From positions 62,001 through 126,000 of the forward strand of contig JALUTQ010000039.1 in NCBI GenBank assembly GCA_032718865.1: a stretch of 64,000 nucleotides of DNA. The letters run 5' to 3'. Below, one piece after another: positions 43,549 through 55,976 of the stretch. A model generated the notes under the pieces. The model was not told the DNA's origin. It searched no databases and worked only from the letters and a program-made list of their open reading frames with translations. The position numbers and the translations under genes are program-made. Each line of letters begins with the position of its first letter. Position 1 is the stretch's first letter. This DNA is from Tilletia caries. Taxonomy: Eukaryota; Basidiomycota; Exobasidiomycetes; Tilletiales; Tilletiaceae.

Positions 43549-44861
43549 ATGCCATCCTCAGTCCTCGACATTCCTCACTGGGAGCCTCCGAAGGAGACCA
43601 CCCGCCAGGACATCGAGTGGGCCGAGCTCAAGACGCTCGACCTCTCCAAGGTCACTGGCAAGGACTTCACACAGGTGCCCCAGGACGTCGTCAAAGAGAT
43701 CGGCGACGCCCTCCACAAGGACGGCTTCATCTACGCAGAGAACCACGGCCTCTCCTGGGAGAACGTCCTTCGCCAGTTCGACATCGGACAGTTCGCCTTC
43801 CACGCCGTGTCCCAGGAGGACAAGGTCAAGCACCGCGCAAAGATCATCGAGGAGGGTTCCTTCAACGGCTACAAGCCCCGTGAACTGGTACGTACCCCTC
43901 GACGCGTGCGAATGACGCGTGCGCATATAAGGCGCTGACATTCCCTCTTCCTTCGTCCTTCCTAACTCGCGCCCGCGCGTCTCTCCAGTGGACCAACAAC
44001 GGCGTTAAAGACCGCATCGAGCACTTCAACATCCAATCACCGTACTTCGACGAGGAATCCTTCAAGAAGAGCTTCCCTGCCAAGGTCCACCCTTTCTACC
44101 CCGAGATCGCCGCCTTCGCCCGCTACAACCACGGCGTCATCATTCGCAAGATCCTCACTGTCCTCTCCCTCGTCCTCGAGCTGCCCCCGGACTACCTCTG
44201 GCAACTCGCCCGCGAGCCCGAGAAGCGCGGTGTCGACTTGCTCCGGTATGCCATGTACCACGCCCCTGACCCGGAGGACGACAAGGCGCTCGGAGGTGTC
44301 CGCCTCCAGGGCCACACCGACTTCAATATGGTCTCCCTCCTGTGGTCCCAACCCATCACCTCCCTTGAGGTCCTCATGCCCGACAACATCTGGCGTCTCG
44401 TCCAGCACCGCGACAACGCGCTGGTCATCAACATCGGCGATGCCCTTTCCTTCAAGTCCGGCGGCTACCTCAAGCCCACCATCCACCGCGTCGTCGCACC
44501 GCCGGAGGACCAAGCTCACTACGAGCGCAACTCCATCTTCTACTTCGGCCTTTTCAACGCCGACGTCTCCCTCACCCCCATCGAGGAGTCACCCGTCGTA
44601 CAAGCCTCGGCGGCCAAGCACAACTTCTGGGCCGAGAACAAGAAGAGCGGCGAGCCCATCCCGACCCAGGGTCAATGGGAAGCCCTCCGCACAGCCGCCT
44701 ACGGCCAAGGCCTCGCCAAGAAGGGAGACGACGGACACGAGCGCGAGACGATTGCCGGCACCACCGTCGTACACTTCAATGGCGAGACCGTTCAAAATCA
44801 GAAGCAAAAGCGGATCGGCGACCTTGACATTGCAAACCTGCGCATTTCTGCTGCAGCCTAA
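43549..44861 (+). CDS. 2-oxoglutarate/Fe(II)-dependent oxygenase (isopenicillin N synthase-like)
   Basis: Cytosolic non-haem iron oxygenase. Two exons, 43549-43887 and 43989-44861 (GTACGT...CCAG), give 403 aa. A DIOX_N region is seen at the start (IGDALHKDGFIYAENHGLSW), then the double-stranded beta-helix with iron ligands in QGHTDFNMVSLL (H and D) and the distal His in PTIHRVVAPP. The 2-oxoglutarate-binding Arg is probably that in YERNSIFYF (R-x-S). The length is slightly above the usual 310-360, with a C-terminal extension (GQWEALRTAAYGQGLAKK) also seen in fungal members. The substrate cannot be told: fungal relatives include oxygenases acting on small metabolites. No biosynthetic cluster genes surround it. 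Confidence 0.88.
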
Positions 44862-45956
44862 GCCCAAGACCCAAACACGCGTACGATTCAACTCAACCAG
44901 AAAGACCAATCTCTTACGGTCATCAAAACAGGGGAGGGCTCGCGCTCGCGCTCGCGCTTGCTGATTCTCCTCCAGCACGACATATTCTAACGACCTTCCG
45001 AACCAACATCCAGAACAATTACCTCCTTTCAACACAGTGATTCTCCCACCCCTTGATCCCTCAACAGCTTGTAACCATGTAGCAGTATTTGTGCCCTCTT
45101 TTATCTTAGACCTCCCTCCAAATCAACTTCGATTTGGACTATTCCTTCACTGAGGCTGTTTCTCGCGTCCCAGTCCGCTGTCCGAGTCCGTCGCTCCCTG
45201 AGCTTACACGGCGGGAAGCGAGCCCAGGAAGAGGATCAGGTGCCCCTGCGTGGATCTCGCCCAGTCCTCCTCGAAAGGGGCTGCAAAAGGGCCGTGCGCC
45301 AGACGCCCTGCAGTCTGCACCTCACATTATTTCTCCTCATCCTCCTCATGCCAGGCTCGTCAGCTCACCGCTCACTCACACGCAGATTGACAGAAGGGGT
45401 AGAAGTTGAGAAGAGAGCAAAAGAGAAAGTTCGAAGAAACGAAGAGGGAGAGAGAGAGAGAGAGCCTGGAAGCCAGCAAACAAAGGAGAAGACAGAGAGA
45501 GAGAGAGAGAGAAAGAAAGAGAAGAGAAGCAGAGAAGGACGAAAAGAAGAGACTGTTTGTGACAGAACGCGAAAAGAACAAAGTGGAAGACAAAGAACGA
45601 AGAAGGGAAGGAAAAGAAGACGGCGAGGAAAAAAACAAGAGAGATCTGGCAACGTTTCTTGAAGAATGCGAGTGTAGGAGAAGTTCCCACTCGAAGGGGG
45701 TGTATACCGGTTTGGTTGATGTTCGAAGGAGGAAAAAGCCGATGTGATGGAAAATGCTTGATGAAATGGAGGAAGGACAAAATGGAGGTCGAAAAAACGA
45801 GGTTGGATGTCGGAAGGTCGGGAAGGAAGGCCGAGAACGGAGCACCATTGACGGGCGGGGAAGAGTGTATGGGGGAGGAACTGCTTGGAGTTTGGTTGGT
45901 GAAAATCGTTCTGCACGCTCGGGAGGGGGGCCCTTCGGACATCCCATTCGCCATGG
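44862..45956. other. Intergenic region with a long purine-rich tract
   Basis: About 1.1 kb between convergent genes. Bases 45400-45640 are almost pure purine on the plus strand, with (AG)n and GAAA repeats. ORFs there on both strands are simple-sequence artefacts. Confidence 0.55.
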
Positions 45957-48900
45957 TCACAGGAAACCGCTCTCCTGTAATAGCCGCGCTATTCTCTCGT
46001 CCTCCCTGTTGGGCAGGAAAATGAGAAGAAAAAAAAAGTCAGTTCGGAGGAAACAAACATAGGGGGGCGCAAATGAGAAAAGGCGAAGAAAGAAAAACGC
46101 ACCTCTCCTTTGGCTCGAGCTTCTCGCTCTGGTCGAACATCAAGTCCTGCGTCTGACTCGGGACCAGCACTACCTCGAGGTACTGCTGAATGAGCGGGAC
46201 CGGGGTCAGGTTGTACTGCGTGCTCTGGTAGATCATAATCTCCCGAATGACCTCCGCCGTCTTCTGGCGCTTGTTGAAGTTGATCAGCCGGTTGTCCGTC
46301 TTCAGCCGGTCCGGGTTGCCGTCCTCGATGAACGTCAGGTCCGTAAGCCAGACTCCCAGGAAGGGCACACAGGGTGGGTTGAGCTTGTGCAGCAGGTCGC
46401 GGTAGTACGCGAAATTCTTCGTCGACGACATCGTCCGCATCAGACTGTCCAGGTTGCCCACAGTCCGCTGGTTGACCGCATCCCACGTCCTCTTCATCCG
46501 GTGAATCGGAGCAGAATTGAGCGCAGAAATGATCGCCGTCATGGTGGAGAAATTGTTCAGCGCTCGGCAGCGCTGTTGAATGACGAAAGAAATGTCAGCT
46601 TTTGTGTATGAAAGTCGGAAGAATAAAGGGCCGGGTTCGCTCAAACTCACGTCTGCAATAAGGATAAAATGTTTGATGTATGCGGACCGCGTCTTCAGGT
46701 CCGTCTGAGCAAGGATACTTTCCATCACCCAGCCCGTCAACTAAAACAATGACGAAAAGGTTGACAGGGTCAGTACACAGACACGTCCCTCATCCTCAGT
46801 TTATCGACAACAACTCACGTCATTGCTCAGTGCAATCATCGACTTGATACCCTTCGCCTTGATATCCGCATCAGGTCCCGTCCAAGCCTTGCCCAAACAT
46901 TCGGCAGGCTTGATCTGCCGATACCGCGCCGACTCGACCAGCGTGAGCTGCCGGGCCATCTCAAGCGGCTCCATGTTGAGCAACTTGACCTTCTTCGCAT
47001 TCTTCGGAATGATGGGCGCAGGCGCGGAGGTGGCGTGCACGAGCGTCCGGACTGCTTGCTCGCCTGCACCGTCGCGGCGGTCGAGGATCCGGATCAAGGC
47101 CATCACGGGCGCGTAGATCATTTGGGCATCGTTCGCCTTGGCGTTCGCTGCTTCTGTCCGGGCGAACTCCTTGAGATGAGGTAGGAAATCTTCATCCTCG
47201 CCCTCGTAGAAGTTTTGCTCGAGCCAAAGCTTGAGCACGTTGAACACACTGGAACGGGAAAGAAAGCAAGCGCAGAGGGGGGGCCATTGAGCGAAAGACT
47301 CTCTCCAGATCACCGTGCGCACAAAGAACTCACCGCATCTGAATAGGCCGTTGCTTCTTGGATACCCAGATCTCATGTTCGGGCGGTGTCAAGCCAACAG
47401 GTGGGCTGATGCGATACCTCGCAATGACACGATCCAGGAATTCTCTCGTCGTGGTGAACGAGCGGTAAGTCATCAAGAACGTCGTGTTGAAAGCCGAATC
47501 TGAGGAATAAGAAAGGCGGTGTTAAAGGAAGAAAAAAAAAAGATTCCCGGGTCATCCAAGGTCAGCCTCATCTCGTGAATCTAGTCTGCGGAATTCCATC
47601 ATGGGGGAAGGCTGAAAGAGAATAAAGGAGTGTACTCACCGAATTGCTGATGCGTAGTCAACCGCTCCATCAACGCACTCAGCGTCGCGCCCTTCACCTG
47701 GCCCTCCGGAGTCATGACAATATCGCCAGGTGCGTAATCCGGCTCGAGGAACCAAGGCGACTCCTCCACGATGGGCGCAATCGCAGCGCTCGAACCACCA
47801 GCGCCGCCCTCTTTGCCCTTCGCACCCTTGCCACCGGAAGAATGATCACCCTCATCATCGCCGCCGCCACCGCCCTGCCCTCCGCCCGCAGCAGAACCAG
47901 CTGCGCCGCTGCCGCTGCCACCGCCGCTGCCGCCGCCAATGGCCACATTGGACACCGAGCCAGGCCGATCGTTCATCGGGTTCAAGTTGGCCGTCATGAT
48001 GGAGCGGTTGGTAACTGAGCCCGCACGGTTGCGGCCCGCGACTAACGTCGAGCCCGAGAGGGCCGGCGACGCTCCCCGTGCGGACGAATCCGCCCGAGAG
48101 CGGGCTTGCGCAGGTGGGCCATCGGGAACAGCAATGCCGGGACCGAGGTACATCACGCCCGCGTCGTCGTCGATCTCTTCCGTTTCGCCGATGCTGTCTC
48201 CTGATCCTCCCGCTCCCGCTCCGGCTCCCACTCCAGCTCCAGTGCCAGCACCGCCGCTCGTCGTCCCAGTACCATCGCTCGCCTGGCTCTCGTCCAACAG
48301 GGACGTAGCGCCCGCCGGACTCGACAGGCCAGCTCCCGCGATACCCATCCCGACAGGAGCAGTCTCTGCCGCCTTCATAGAAGCCGATCCAGCGCCAGCA
48401 GCAGCATCCGACATGACCTGCGAAGCCGTCGGCGGCGGCGCGATATCCTTGGCACCATAGACGCGAGCACGGCTGCCAACGTGCGCATTGCTCCCCGCCG
48501 CCTGCTGCTCCGCCAACTCGACAAGTTCGTCAAACGTGCCCGAAAGCGCATCGACGCAGTTCAACAGCCCGCCCGTCGTGTGTAGAAGAGTGCCCACAGA
48601 GACCCCATCCTGGAGATCCATCATGAACGTGCAGCCGAGATCTTGAAGATCTTGCTTGTGCCACAAGAAGTGCGTGAGACTCTCGCGAGCCTGCCGTGCG
48701 AACTCCCGGGCGGAAGCGTCGGCGTCGATACTCTCCGAGCAGCTGTCGACGTCCAGCGAACTCGCCAGATCCACATCCTCGATCAAGGTCTGCACGGTAC
48801 CGATGCGCAAGAGAAGTTCGCGAGCGCGTTGATACGTACCATCCGGCCGTTTTACCGGCGTCTGCATCCGCGCCGGCGTCGCACCTGCTCTCTTCTTCGG

Positions 48901-51900
48901 AGCTGTCGACGTCGAAGAAGGACCGTCCTCCTCCTCCTCCGACTCGCCCGTCGCCGTCATCCCATCCGCATCCTCACTCCCCTCCTCCTCCTCCTCATCA
49001 CCATCAACCTCATCGTCCTCCTGGCTCTCCATCGAACTCGAAGTCGCCTCCCGCACAGGCCGGATGCTCCTGTTAAAGCCCAGTAACAACGCCCTCAGAT
49101 CGACCACATGTGGCTTCACCCGTTCCTTCCACAGCGCAGCCGAGAGCGGGTGCGCAGGCCGACGCCGCATCGCCAACTTGCCAGACGCAAGCGCGATCTG
49201 CGCGTCCTTGGTCAAGTCAAAGGGGTTGTTGTAGTTGCCCATCGCCTCCGCTCGGAGCGCAGCCGTGTCGAGCGCAGACGGCAACGAGAAGCCAGAGCCA
49301 CGCCAGCCGGCGGCCATGCCACCACTGAAGACGTCAGTACCAATGCCCGCCGCACCGATCCCACTCCTCAACACCGGGTACACCCGTCGGACCCAATTCT
49401 CCGTCCCCACCCCCCCTCCCATCCGAGCCTTCTCACATTCATCACTAAGGAACGCAATCGTCTGAGCGAGCTCAATCGCCTGCTCCCGCACCCGCTGACG
49501 CAGATTCTGGTCCCTCTCCGCCCGGACCTGAGCCGACTCCACCACGCCCGCGATCGGCTGCGGCGGACTGGCGGGCGAGGAACCCATCGTAGGCGTCAGC
49601 GCGCCCGAGCCGGACCGAAGCGAGCTCTGCACATGGCTCAGCTCGCCCGAGATCGCCCGGGCGGAGAAGACAACCTTCGAGAGCGTCGAACAGGCCTTCT
49701 TCGCCACCTCGCGCAACTCCTGCGGGGCCGTCCCAAACGCAGCCTGCGACGCCGTCAGGGCCACAATGTCCCGCACGCTCCGAGACGTCGACGCCGTGAA
49801 GCCGGCCTTGTTGTTGCTGTGCAGCGTGAACATCGCTTCCGACAGACTCGCGGGGATCTCCGAAGACGCATTCACGGGCCGGGACGGGCTCGCTCCCCGA
49901 TTTCCTTGTCCCTGTTGGCCCTGCGGGTGGGCAGCCACGACAGCACCAAACCCACCCTGCAGTACCTTGTTCTCCCCCTGCGCAGCCGCATAGTTCCGAG
50001 CAGGCACGACACCCGCCCCACTAACCGCGCTCAACTCGGCCAACACGGCCAAATCAGCGGACGACGCCTCAAGTGTACCCGAAGCCAACAAAAGCTCGCG
50101 CACCGCATGGATCAAATGCGAGAGCAACAGCTGAATATGCTCATCCGAGTTATTCGAGACCGAGCCGGACCGAGAGCGCGCAATGGCCTGGACACGCTGA
50201 TGCGACGCATACTCATTCGGCAGCACCGCAATCGCAAGTTGATCAATCGTCTCGAGCGTATGCTCACGAAGGACCTCCATGCTGTCCGACAGCGCAGGCT
50301 CCATCCGGCGCTGCAGCGCCAGCGCATTCGCTTCGTCCTGGACCATGCTGACGGGTGCGCCGTCCTCGAGTTTGGCGCCGGCTGCGCCTTCGAGCAAGGC
50401 GGTCCGGCCTGAACGCACGGCGGAGGCGGTGTGCCGGGCACGTTCGTACCGGTCACGGAGGTATCGCTCCATACTTCCCTCGTCGGCTTCATTGCTGATC
50501 GACCCTGTTGCCGAAGCTAGCGATTTCGTATTGGGAAGATCTGCATTCCCACCACCGGGCACAGAGGCGGACACTGCGCCCAGATTCGTCGCCGTGCCTG
50601 GCCCTCCGCTGACAACGGCACCTCCAGCGCCAGGTTTGTTGAGTGCTCGGAACCCGTTCGCTCCCATCCCTGCTCCTCTGTTCAAGGAAGAGGTGGGTAT
50701 GACAGCGTTGGCACCCGCTCCTCGCGCATTGTGTAAAGCGGCTGCTGCCGCATTCTCCGGGCTAGCGGCCAACTGGAACGCCTCGGCGATATTGGCCAGT
50801 GTGATTGCGCCACCTTTTACAGAGTCCGTGCCCGCTGAAGTCGTACTGCTACCACCGCCGCCCATGCCGGCATGTGGCCAGCGTGTCTCGCCCGTCTCGA
50901 GGTTGACGACATAAATCTGCCCGTCGTCGGTGAAACGTGGTTTCCAAACGGAGCCTTCATCGCCCATTCCTCCAGCGAGCATCGCGAGTGCCGATGTGTC
51001 GGGGATATTTGAGTCGAAAGGGAACCGGCGTTCGTATTCGCTCTGTGGTTGTTGCCGTTGCTGAGCAAGGGTGGATATGAAGGAGGACGGAGTCGGCATG
51101 CCTGCGACCGGTGTCGACCGATTGGCCTCGTTCCTATACGCTGGTCCTGAAGAAGAAGGCGGGTTTCCGTGCCCACGTGAACTGGCAGTGGTGTACTCTT
51201 CTGAGCTGAGGACATCGGCCGGCTCAGGTCGTTCAGGGAGGTCGTACGACTCTTCCCCTGTCTCCGTGTTATAGTAGATGAACTGCAGGAGGGACGGAAG
51301 GACGATGCCCGCGGGGACGAAGAGATGAGATGAGGGATCGGTTTGAGACGGATGTGACCAAGATGGAGATGGGATAGAGATGGGAAAGGGAACAAGAAAA
51401 AGAAGGGGAGGGGAGGGAAGGGAAGGCGAATCGTCAGTCAGATCAGAAGCGAAAAGGCGCAATAGAGATGGGGTATACGCCCTCCGCGCCGCCGGGAAGA
51501 GAGATGGGCGGAGGCGAAATGAAGAGAACAAGAGGGGACCAAACTTACCTCGCCCCTTTCAGTAACACGTGGTACCCAGAAGTCGCTCTCCGAGGGCCGA
51601 GGGTTGGCGGACCCAGCCTGCTGGCCCGCATTCGTCGCAGCGACCGTGCCACCTGCTCGCTGAGCAGGACCAGGCGAAGTCAACCCCGTAGCCGCGCGCG
51701 GTCTTCCGCCCTGTCCCAGCGTAGACGAGGCCGCAACATGGGAAGGCGGCGGCGGGTTTGAGTTCGAATAGCCACGAGTCCGATCGGAGCTGTCGACCGT
51801 GGTCGAGCCTGTTGAGGAGGACGACAGGGAGCCTGTGCTTGGTTTGCCGATCACGCCGGTGGTTGGGAAGGTGGCTGAACCGGGGGTGCCTGGCTCGGCT

Positions 51901-52607
51901 GTTGAGGGGAGGGAGGATGTTGCGCTGCTGTTGGAGCGTGAGAGGTGCCGCTGAGATTTGGACGAGGCGGATGTGGATGAGCTCGCTCGGGCACGGTCGG
52001 TGAAGCTTGGGGAGGAGCTCTGTTGGTAGCGTTGCTGTTGTTGCAATTGATGCTGTGGCTGTTGTTGGTACTGCTGATTCGAGAAGCGGAGGCGGTTGCC
52101 TTGTTGCTGCTGCTGCTGCTGCTGTTGTTGTTGTTGTTGTTGTTGTTGGAACTGGTAATGCTGCTGTTGCTGTTGTTGTTGTTGTTGTTGCTGCTGCTGC
52201 TGATGATGATGATGGAATTCAGCAGCAGACCTTCCATTGGCTGGATGCTGGTTGCCATACTGCGTAGCATTCGGGTCAGCAGTGCCGGAATCCTCCTCGT
52301 AGATGGCCTGCAGCCTAAGTTCCTCCTCTGCCTCTGCGTCGTCTATGATCTCGACGTAGTTGGACGGGAACCAGCCGCGGATGTTCTCGCCCAGAAGACC
52401 GTCCCACCAGCCGGACTCGAGGCGGGAGAGGACCTCGATGAGATCGCCGCGTCGGAAGGAGAGGAGGATCTTGTCCTTGGGGTCGTAGTCGTACAAGGCG
52501 CGGACGTAGAAGGTCTGTATCTCGTCATGCTCCTCCTGCGTACGAGCTCCCTGCGCGCGTAGCTGCTGGTGCTGCTGTTGCTGGTGCTGCTGTTGTCGCT
52601 GCTGTTG

Positions 52608-52643
<36 letters not shown>

Positions 52644-52691
52644 ATAGTGATGATTGGCGGCGGCCATCAGGGGATGTGAGGACGCATTCAT
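45957..52691 (-). CDS. CDC25: Cdc25-type Ras guanine-nucleotide exchange factor (SH3, WW, RasGEF)
   Basis: Activates Ras upstream of cAMP/PKA or MAPK signalling. ATG 52691. Exon 1 52691-51549, exon 2 51282-47640, then several short-intron exons to stop 45957-45959; about 2000 aa. Order: polyQ (52563-52645), SH3 (YVRALYDYDPKDKILLSFRR...GWFPSNYVEI), second polyQ, a WW domain split by intron 1 (WVPRVTERGE / FIYYNTETGEESYDLP), another WW-like segment (VWKPRFTDDGQIYVVNLETG), a long helical and acidic middle, RasGEF_N (AFNTTFLMTYRSFTTTREFL), and catalytic RasGEF (LTGWVMESILAQTDLKTRS, NFSTMTAIISALNSAPIHRM, PFLGVWLTDLTFIEDG). A final intron at GTGCGT leads to a tail ending RLLQESGFL. Confidence 0.9.
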
Positions 52692-53368
52692 CCTGTCGTG
52701 TCGTGTCGTGTCCTTTCGGTCCCTGTCCTTCGTTCGCGAGGAGAGCGCGTGTGGTGGAAGGAGAGAGATCGAGAGATACCCAGAGAGGGGTCTCGCTGGC
52801 CGTCCCGCTATGTTTCTTGACGTGGCCCAGTAGTCGGCCGTGTCGCTTGGCTCGCTTGTGGGCGTGTGGGCTTGTGGGTATCGTATGGAGAACTTCCGCT
52901 TGGACCCCTCCGCTGCCTATCTAAGCACCGCAAGTCGCAGCTGGGCACTCAGCTGTTTAGCAGCGCGCGCGCCGGTGTCGATGTCGGCTTCAGCTTGGGG
53001 GTCAGCTGACACGCGTGGGAGAGTGAGTGAGGGTGGGAGTGAGTGAGAGAGTGAGTGAGTGAAGTGAGCAGGACGAGGCCAAAGTCGAGCCGAAGCCAGT
53101 CAGTGGGGGACCAGGACCGGAACGCGGGAGCACTGGGCACTGGGCACTGGGCACTGGTGGGACCAAGTCTGCGAAACTTAAAGACTCAGAACAAACAAAT
53201 GGTCTCATCACTCAGCGCCAAGAGTCAAGACCACAGACCACAGACCACAGTACAGATTCAGCAGTCAGGAGGACTAACAGCATACATACATACAGCTGGC
53301 ACAGGCTGAACAGCAGGTGCACGATTGAGATTGAGGATGAGATGCGATGGAATCGGCTGTCGCCCCCT
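52692..53368. other. Upstream region of the RasGEF gene with short tandem repeats
   Basis: About 680 bp. It holds GAGT-type repeats (53021-53070), CACTGGG four times (53131-53157) and GACCACA three times (53229-53249). No gene is seen. Confidence 0.6.
53131..53157. repeat. Tandem heptamer CACTGGG x4
   Basis: Perfect head-to-tail copies of a 7-bp unit; a second heptamer array, GACCACA x3, lies at 53229-53249. Confidence 0.8.
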
Positions 53369-54431
53369 TCATCGGCCGCCCCAGGGGCCCGTCCCCCGCA
53401 GCGCAATCATCCCGACCGCAACACCGACCCCAGCCCCAAAGCCGACCAGCCCAGCAAGCCAAGGCGACCGATCCCCCGTGATCGGACATCTCCCACCCAG
53501 CTTCCTCACCCCAGCCCGCACCGCCGACACACCCATGCCCGCCGTACCCCTCCTTCGCCGCCGCGACTCCGCAAAGCTGATGGCCTTCCCCGCCTCCCAG
53601 CCAGAGAGAACGAGCGCCATGTCGTCCTCGTCCATCTGCGCCAGCTCGGTCCAGCTCCACCGCTCGCAGACGTCGATCATCCATCGCATCCTTTTAGGAC
53701 CTTGCTTCGACTCGGGAGCGACCTTGCGCAGTCGGGCCCGCAGTGTGCCCACATTCGAGATGGCCTCCGCCAGTTCGGCGGGCAGGGCACGTTCCAGTCG
53801 CGTTCGTACTTGGTTCGCAATCTTGGGACCTTTGCCGCCTGTTGAGACCATCACTTGCAGCGGTCCCCGTCGGATCAGTGAGCCGAAGTAGAAGTCACAT
53901 TCGGGGGGTACGTCGGCCACGTTGACCGGGATCCGGCGCGTCCGACACCAGCCGCAGATCCTCCGCGAGAGCTCAATGTCGTCGGTGGCCGTGAGCACGA
54001 GGTCGTATCGACTCCGACCGAAGTTCGACCCGTCTCCAGATCCAGAGTTCGCGTTCTCGGCGTCATTGCCGTCCTGGAGATCAAGATCTTGCTCGCCCTC
54101 AAATAGCCGATCGTGGTACTCGTCGATCTCGCCCCGCGCCAGTCGGTACTTCATCTCTCCGTTCAGCCCAGACGAAGGGCAGATCACCGTCACATGCGCA
54201 TCGGCGTCCTTCACGTTCACCAGACGACCTGTAGAGGGAGAGAAGCCGACGTTCAGCATGGAATCTATGTATGTATGCGCATGTAATGACTGAAGTCCTG
54301 TACCCACCAGCGGCCACAGGTCCACCGCCAACGATGAGCACGCGCTTGCCCTTCAGCACCCACGCAATGCACAGGTACCCGCCGGGGACGATGGCAGGGT
54401 ATGCGTCCGAAACTACGGGTGGGGATGCCAT
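53369..54431 (-). CDS. MET8: Met8: precorrin-2 dehydrogenase / sirohydrochlorin ferrochelatase
   Basis: Makes sirohaem, the cofactor of sulfite and nitrite reductase. Exon 1 54431-54308 and exon 2 54228-53369, splitting a Gly codon, give 327 aa. The NAD-binding motif LIVGGGPVAAGR spans the splice. The catalytic-region residues follow in LVLTATDDIELSRRI and VNVADVPPECDFYFGSLIRR (with the conserved Asp), then QVMVSTGGKGPKIANQVR. Compared with yeast Met8 (274 aa) it has an acidic insert (residues about 90-115) and a C-terminal hydrophobic segment (WLAGLVGFGAGVGVAVGMIA) that looks like a single membrane anchor. Confidence 0.9.
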
Positions 54432-55419
54432 CTGAGAAACGACCTGAAGAATGGGAAGGAGGTAACGAGCTGAGCAATGGCGATGCGGACATGCGGTGGT
54501 CAGGCCTTCAAAAAAGTCCAGAAGTCAGGTCACGAGCAGATTAGATACAGAACAGTTCAGGAACGGGTACTTCTCCAGTCTAGCGTCTTCACTTCCCTCA
54601 CCGCTCTCACCGGGTCCCCGGTCACTCGGAAATTGAGGGTAACGAGCGTGCGGACCAGCTGGCAAGAGCTGGCGCAGAGCGCAAGGCGGTGGACGGACGC
54701 GCGCCTGATGAGGCAGTGTGGGAAGAGCGCACCTTCGCCTCTTTCCAGCGTTGGGACCGGCAGCAGCTCCACGAGGTTTGGTCATTGCGGTGGGACCTCA
54801 TCAAGGGCGAGCACCAACACTACGCGCAATCACAGGAGAAAGGGGGTTAGGATTGTTTAGAGCAATAGCTATACAACAGCTATGCTATTGGGGGGGGGTC
54901 CAATAGCCTTGTCATTGAGAGATACGCCTGACAAGCTGTTGTAAAATCCCAATCCCTTTAAATTGAAACTGGTTTTTGACGCTAAAAAGTTTCAGAGTCT
55001 CAATCCCAACCTGCTACCCTTTTCTGGAGGCGATCTGGATGGGTGGCGGTCGTCTGGACACCTGCCCCGGCTCGCGGAGGATGCTGACGCTGGGAGCACG
55101 GCCACACGATGAGTGCGCCACCCCCCGCCTTGCCATCCCGCGAGGAGAGTATATCAGGCAAGCGTAATTCAATGGGCCTATGCCCGCGGTGATCCTGCCG
55201 CGTTTGGGCCCGAGCATCTGTAAGGTCAGGACTGAGCACGTGACTTGACGCGTCGTCGCGTCGAAGATACTCCAAACACGGGTGAGGTGAGACTCGTCTG
55301 GTGGTCTTCTGCGCTAAAATAGGTCCAAAATCCCTGAACCTGCAATAGGTACGACAATACCCTTAAGGTATTGACAAATCCCAATCTTGCCCAATAGCTG
55401 TACCTATTCGGAGGATTGA
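54432..55419. other. Intergenic, AT-richer island
   Basis: About 1 kb. Bases 54860-55440 are clearly lower in GC than the surroundings, with a G9 run at 54889 and scattered copies of CCAATAG/CAATCCC-like words. No gene is seen; possibly degraded transposon sequence flanking the LINE stub. Confidence 0.5.
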
Positions 55420-55976
55420 CAAAGAGATTGGGAGGGCCATTTCTCCTGTGAATACAGGGTACGGGCCCCTACACTCCGCCCTTCTCCCGATCTGGTTCTC
55501 CCTCGGCGACTGCATGGCTTGCTGCTATCAGTGCGCACAGGGCACGGCGACTTTGCGCCATATCACGAACGATTCCAGCACGACGACGCGTCTCTCAACT
55601 GCCGATGCGAAGCCCTCAAAACTCCAGAGCACCCCCTACTCTGCGAGACCTACGGCCCCCTCCAGCACCTACTCCACGACGACAACGGTCGAATCTCTCT
55701 CCCGTGGCTACTCGACTCTCGGCAGGGCTCTCTCGCCTTTGCACGGTATGCTCAGGCATCTAATGCCTTCAACTGCAACCACCAGCCTCCTGTCCTCCAG
55801 CAGGCATAGTTAGGACAACGCGCGCCTGCGCATCTCTCGGGAACCTCTGATGGGTAGAATGGAGTTGGTCTTGTACTGACTCGGTGCGCCAGTGCTCGTC
55901 TTTGTTGAGCATCGAAAGTCTCCGTTTTAATTCTTTCACCTCGCACTTGAAAATCAATCATCATCATCATCATCAC
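55420..55976 (+). mobile_element. 5'-truncated non-LTR retrotransposon (LINE) remnant
   Basis: Frame 55420-55809 ends a fungal LINE ORF2: LPRRLHGLLLSVRTGHGDF, then YHERF, C-R-C, T-x-x-H and C. This is the RTGHG...C.C...H..C signature after RNase H in fungal Tad/I-type elements. No reverse transcriptase remains upstream. About 145 bp after the stop comes an (ATC)n run (55955-55976), a plausible 3' tail of short repeats. An old 5'-truncated copy. Confidence 0.6.

Noticed and set aside
45372..45960. Three overlapping minus-strand Ser/Phe/Leu-rich ORFs resembling membrane proteins
   Set aside because: They are translations of the (AG)n purine-rich tract; no real protein features.
49108..50412. 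434-codon plus-strand ORF
   Set aside because: Antisense shadow of the RasGEF coding exon; Arg/His-rich composition and no domain.
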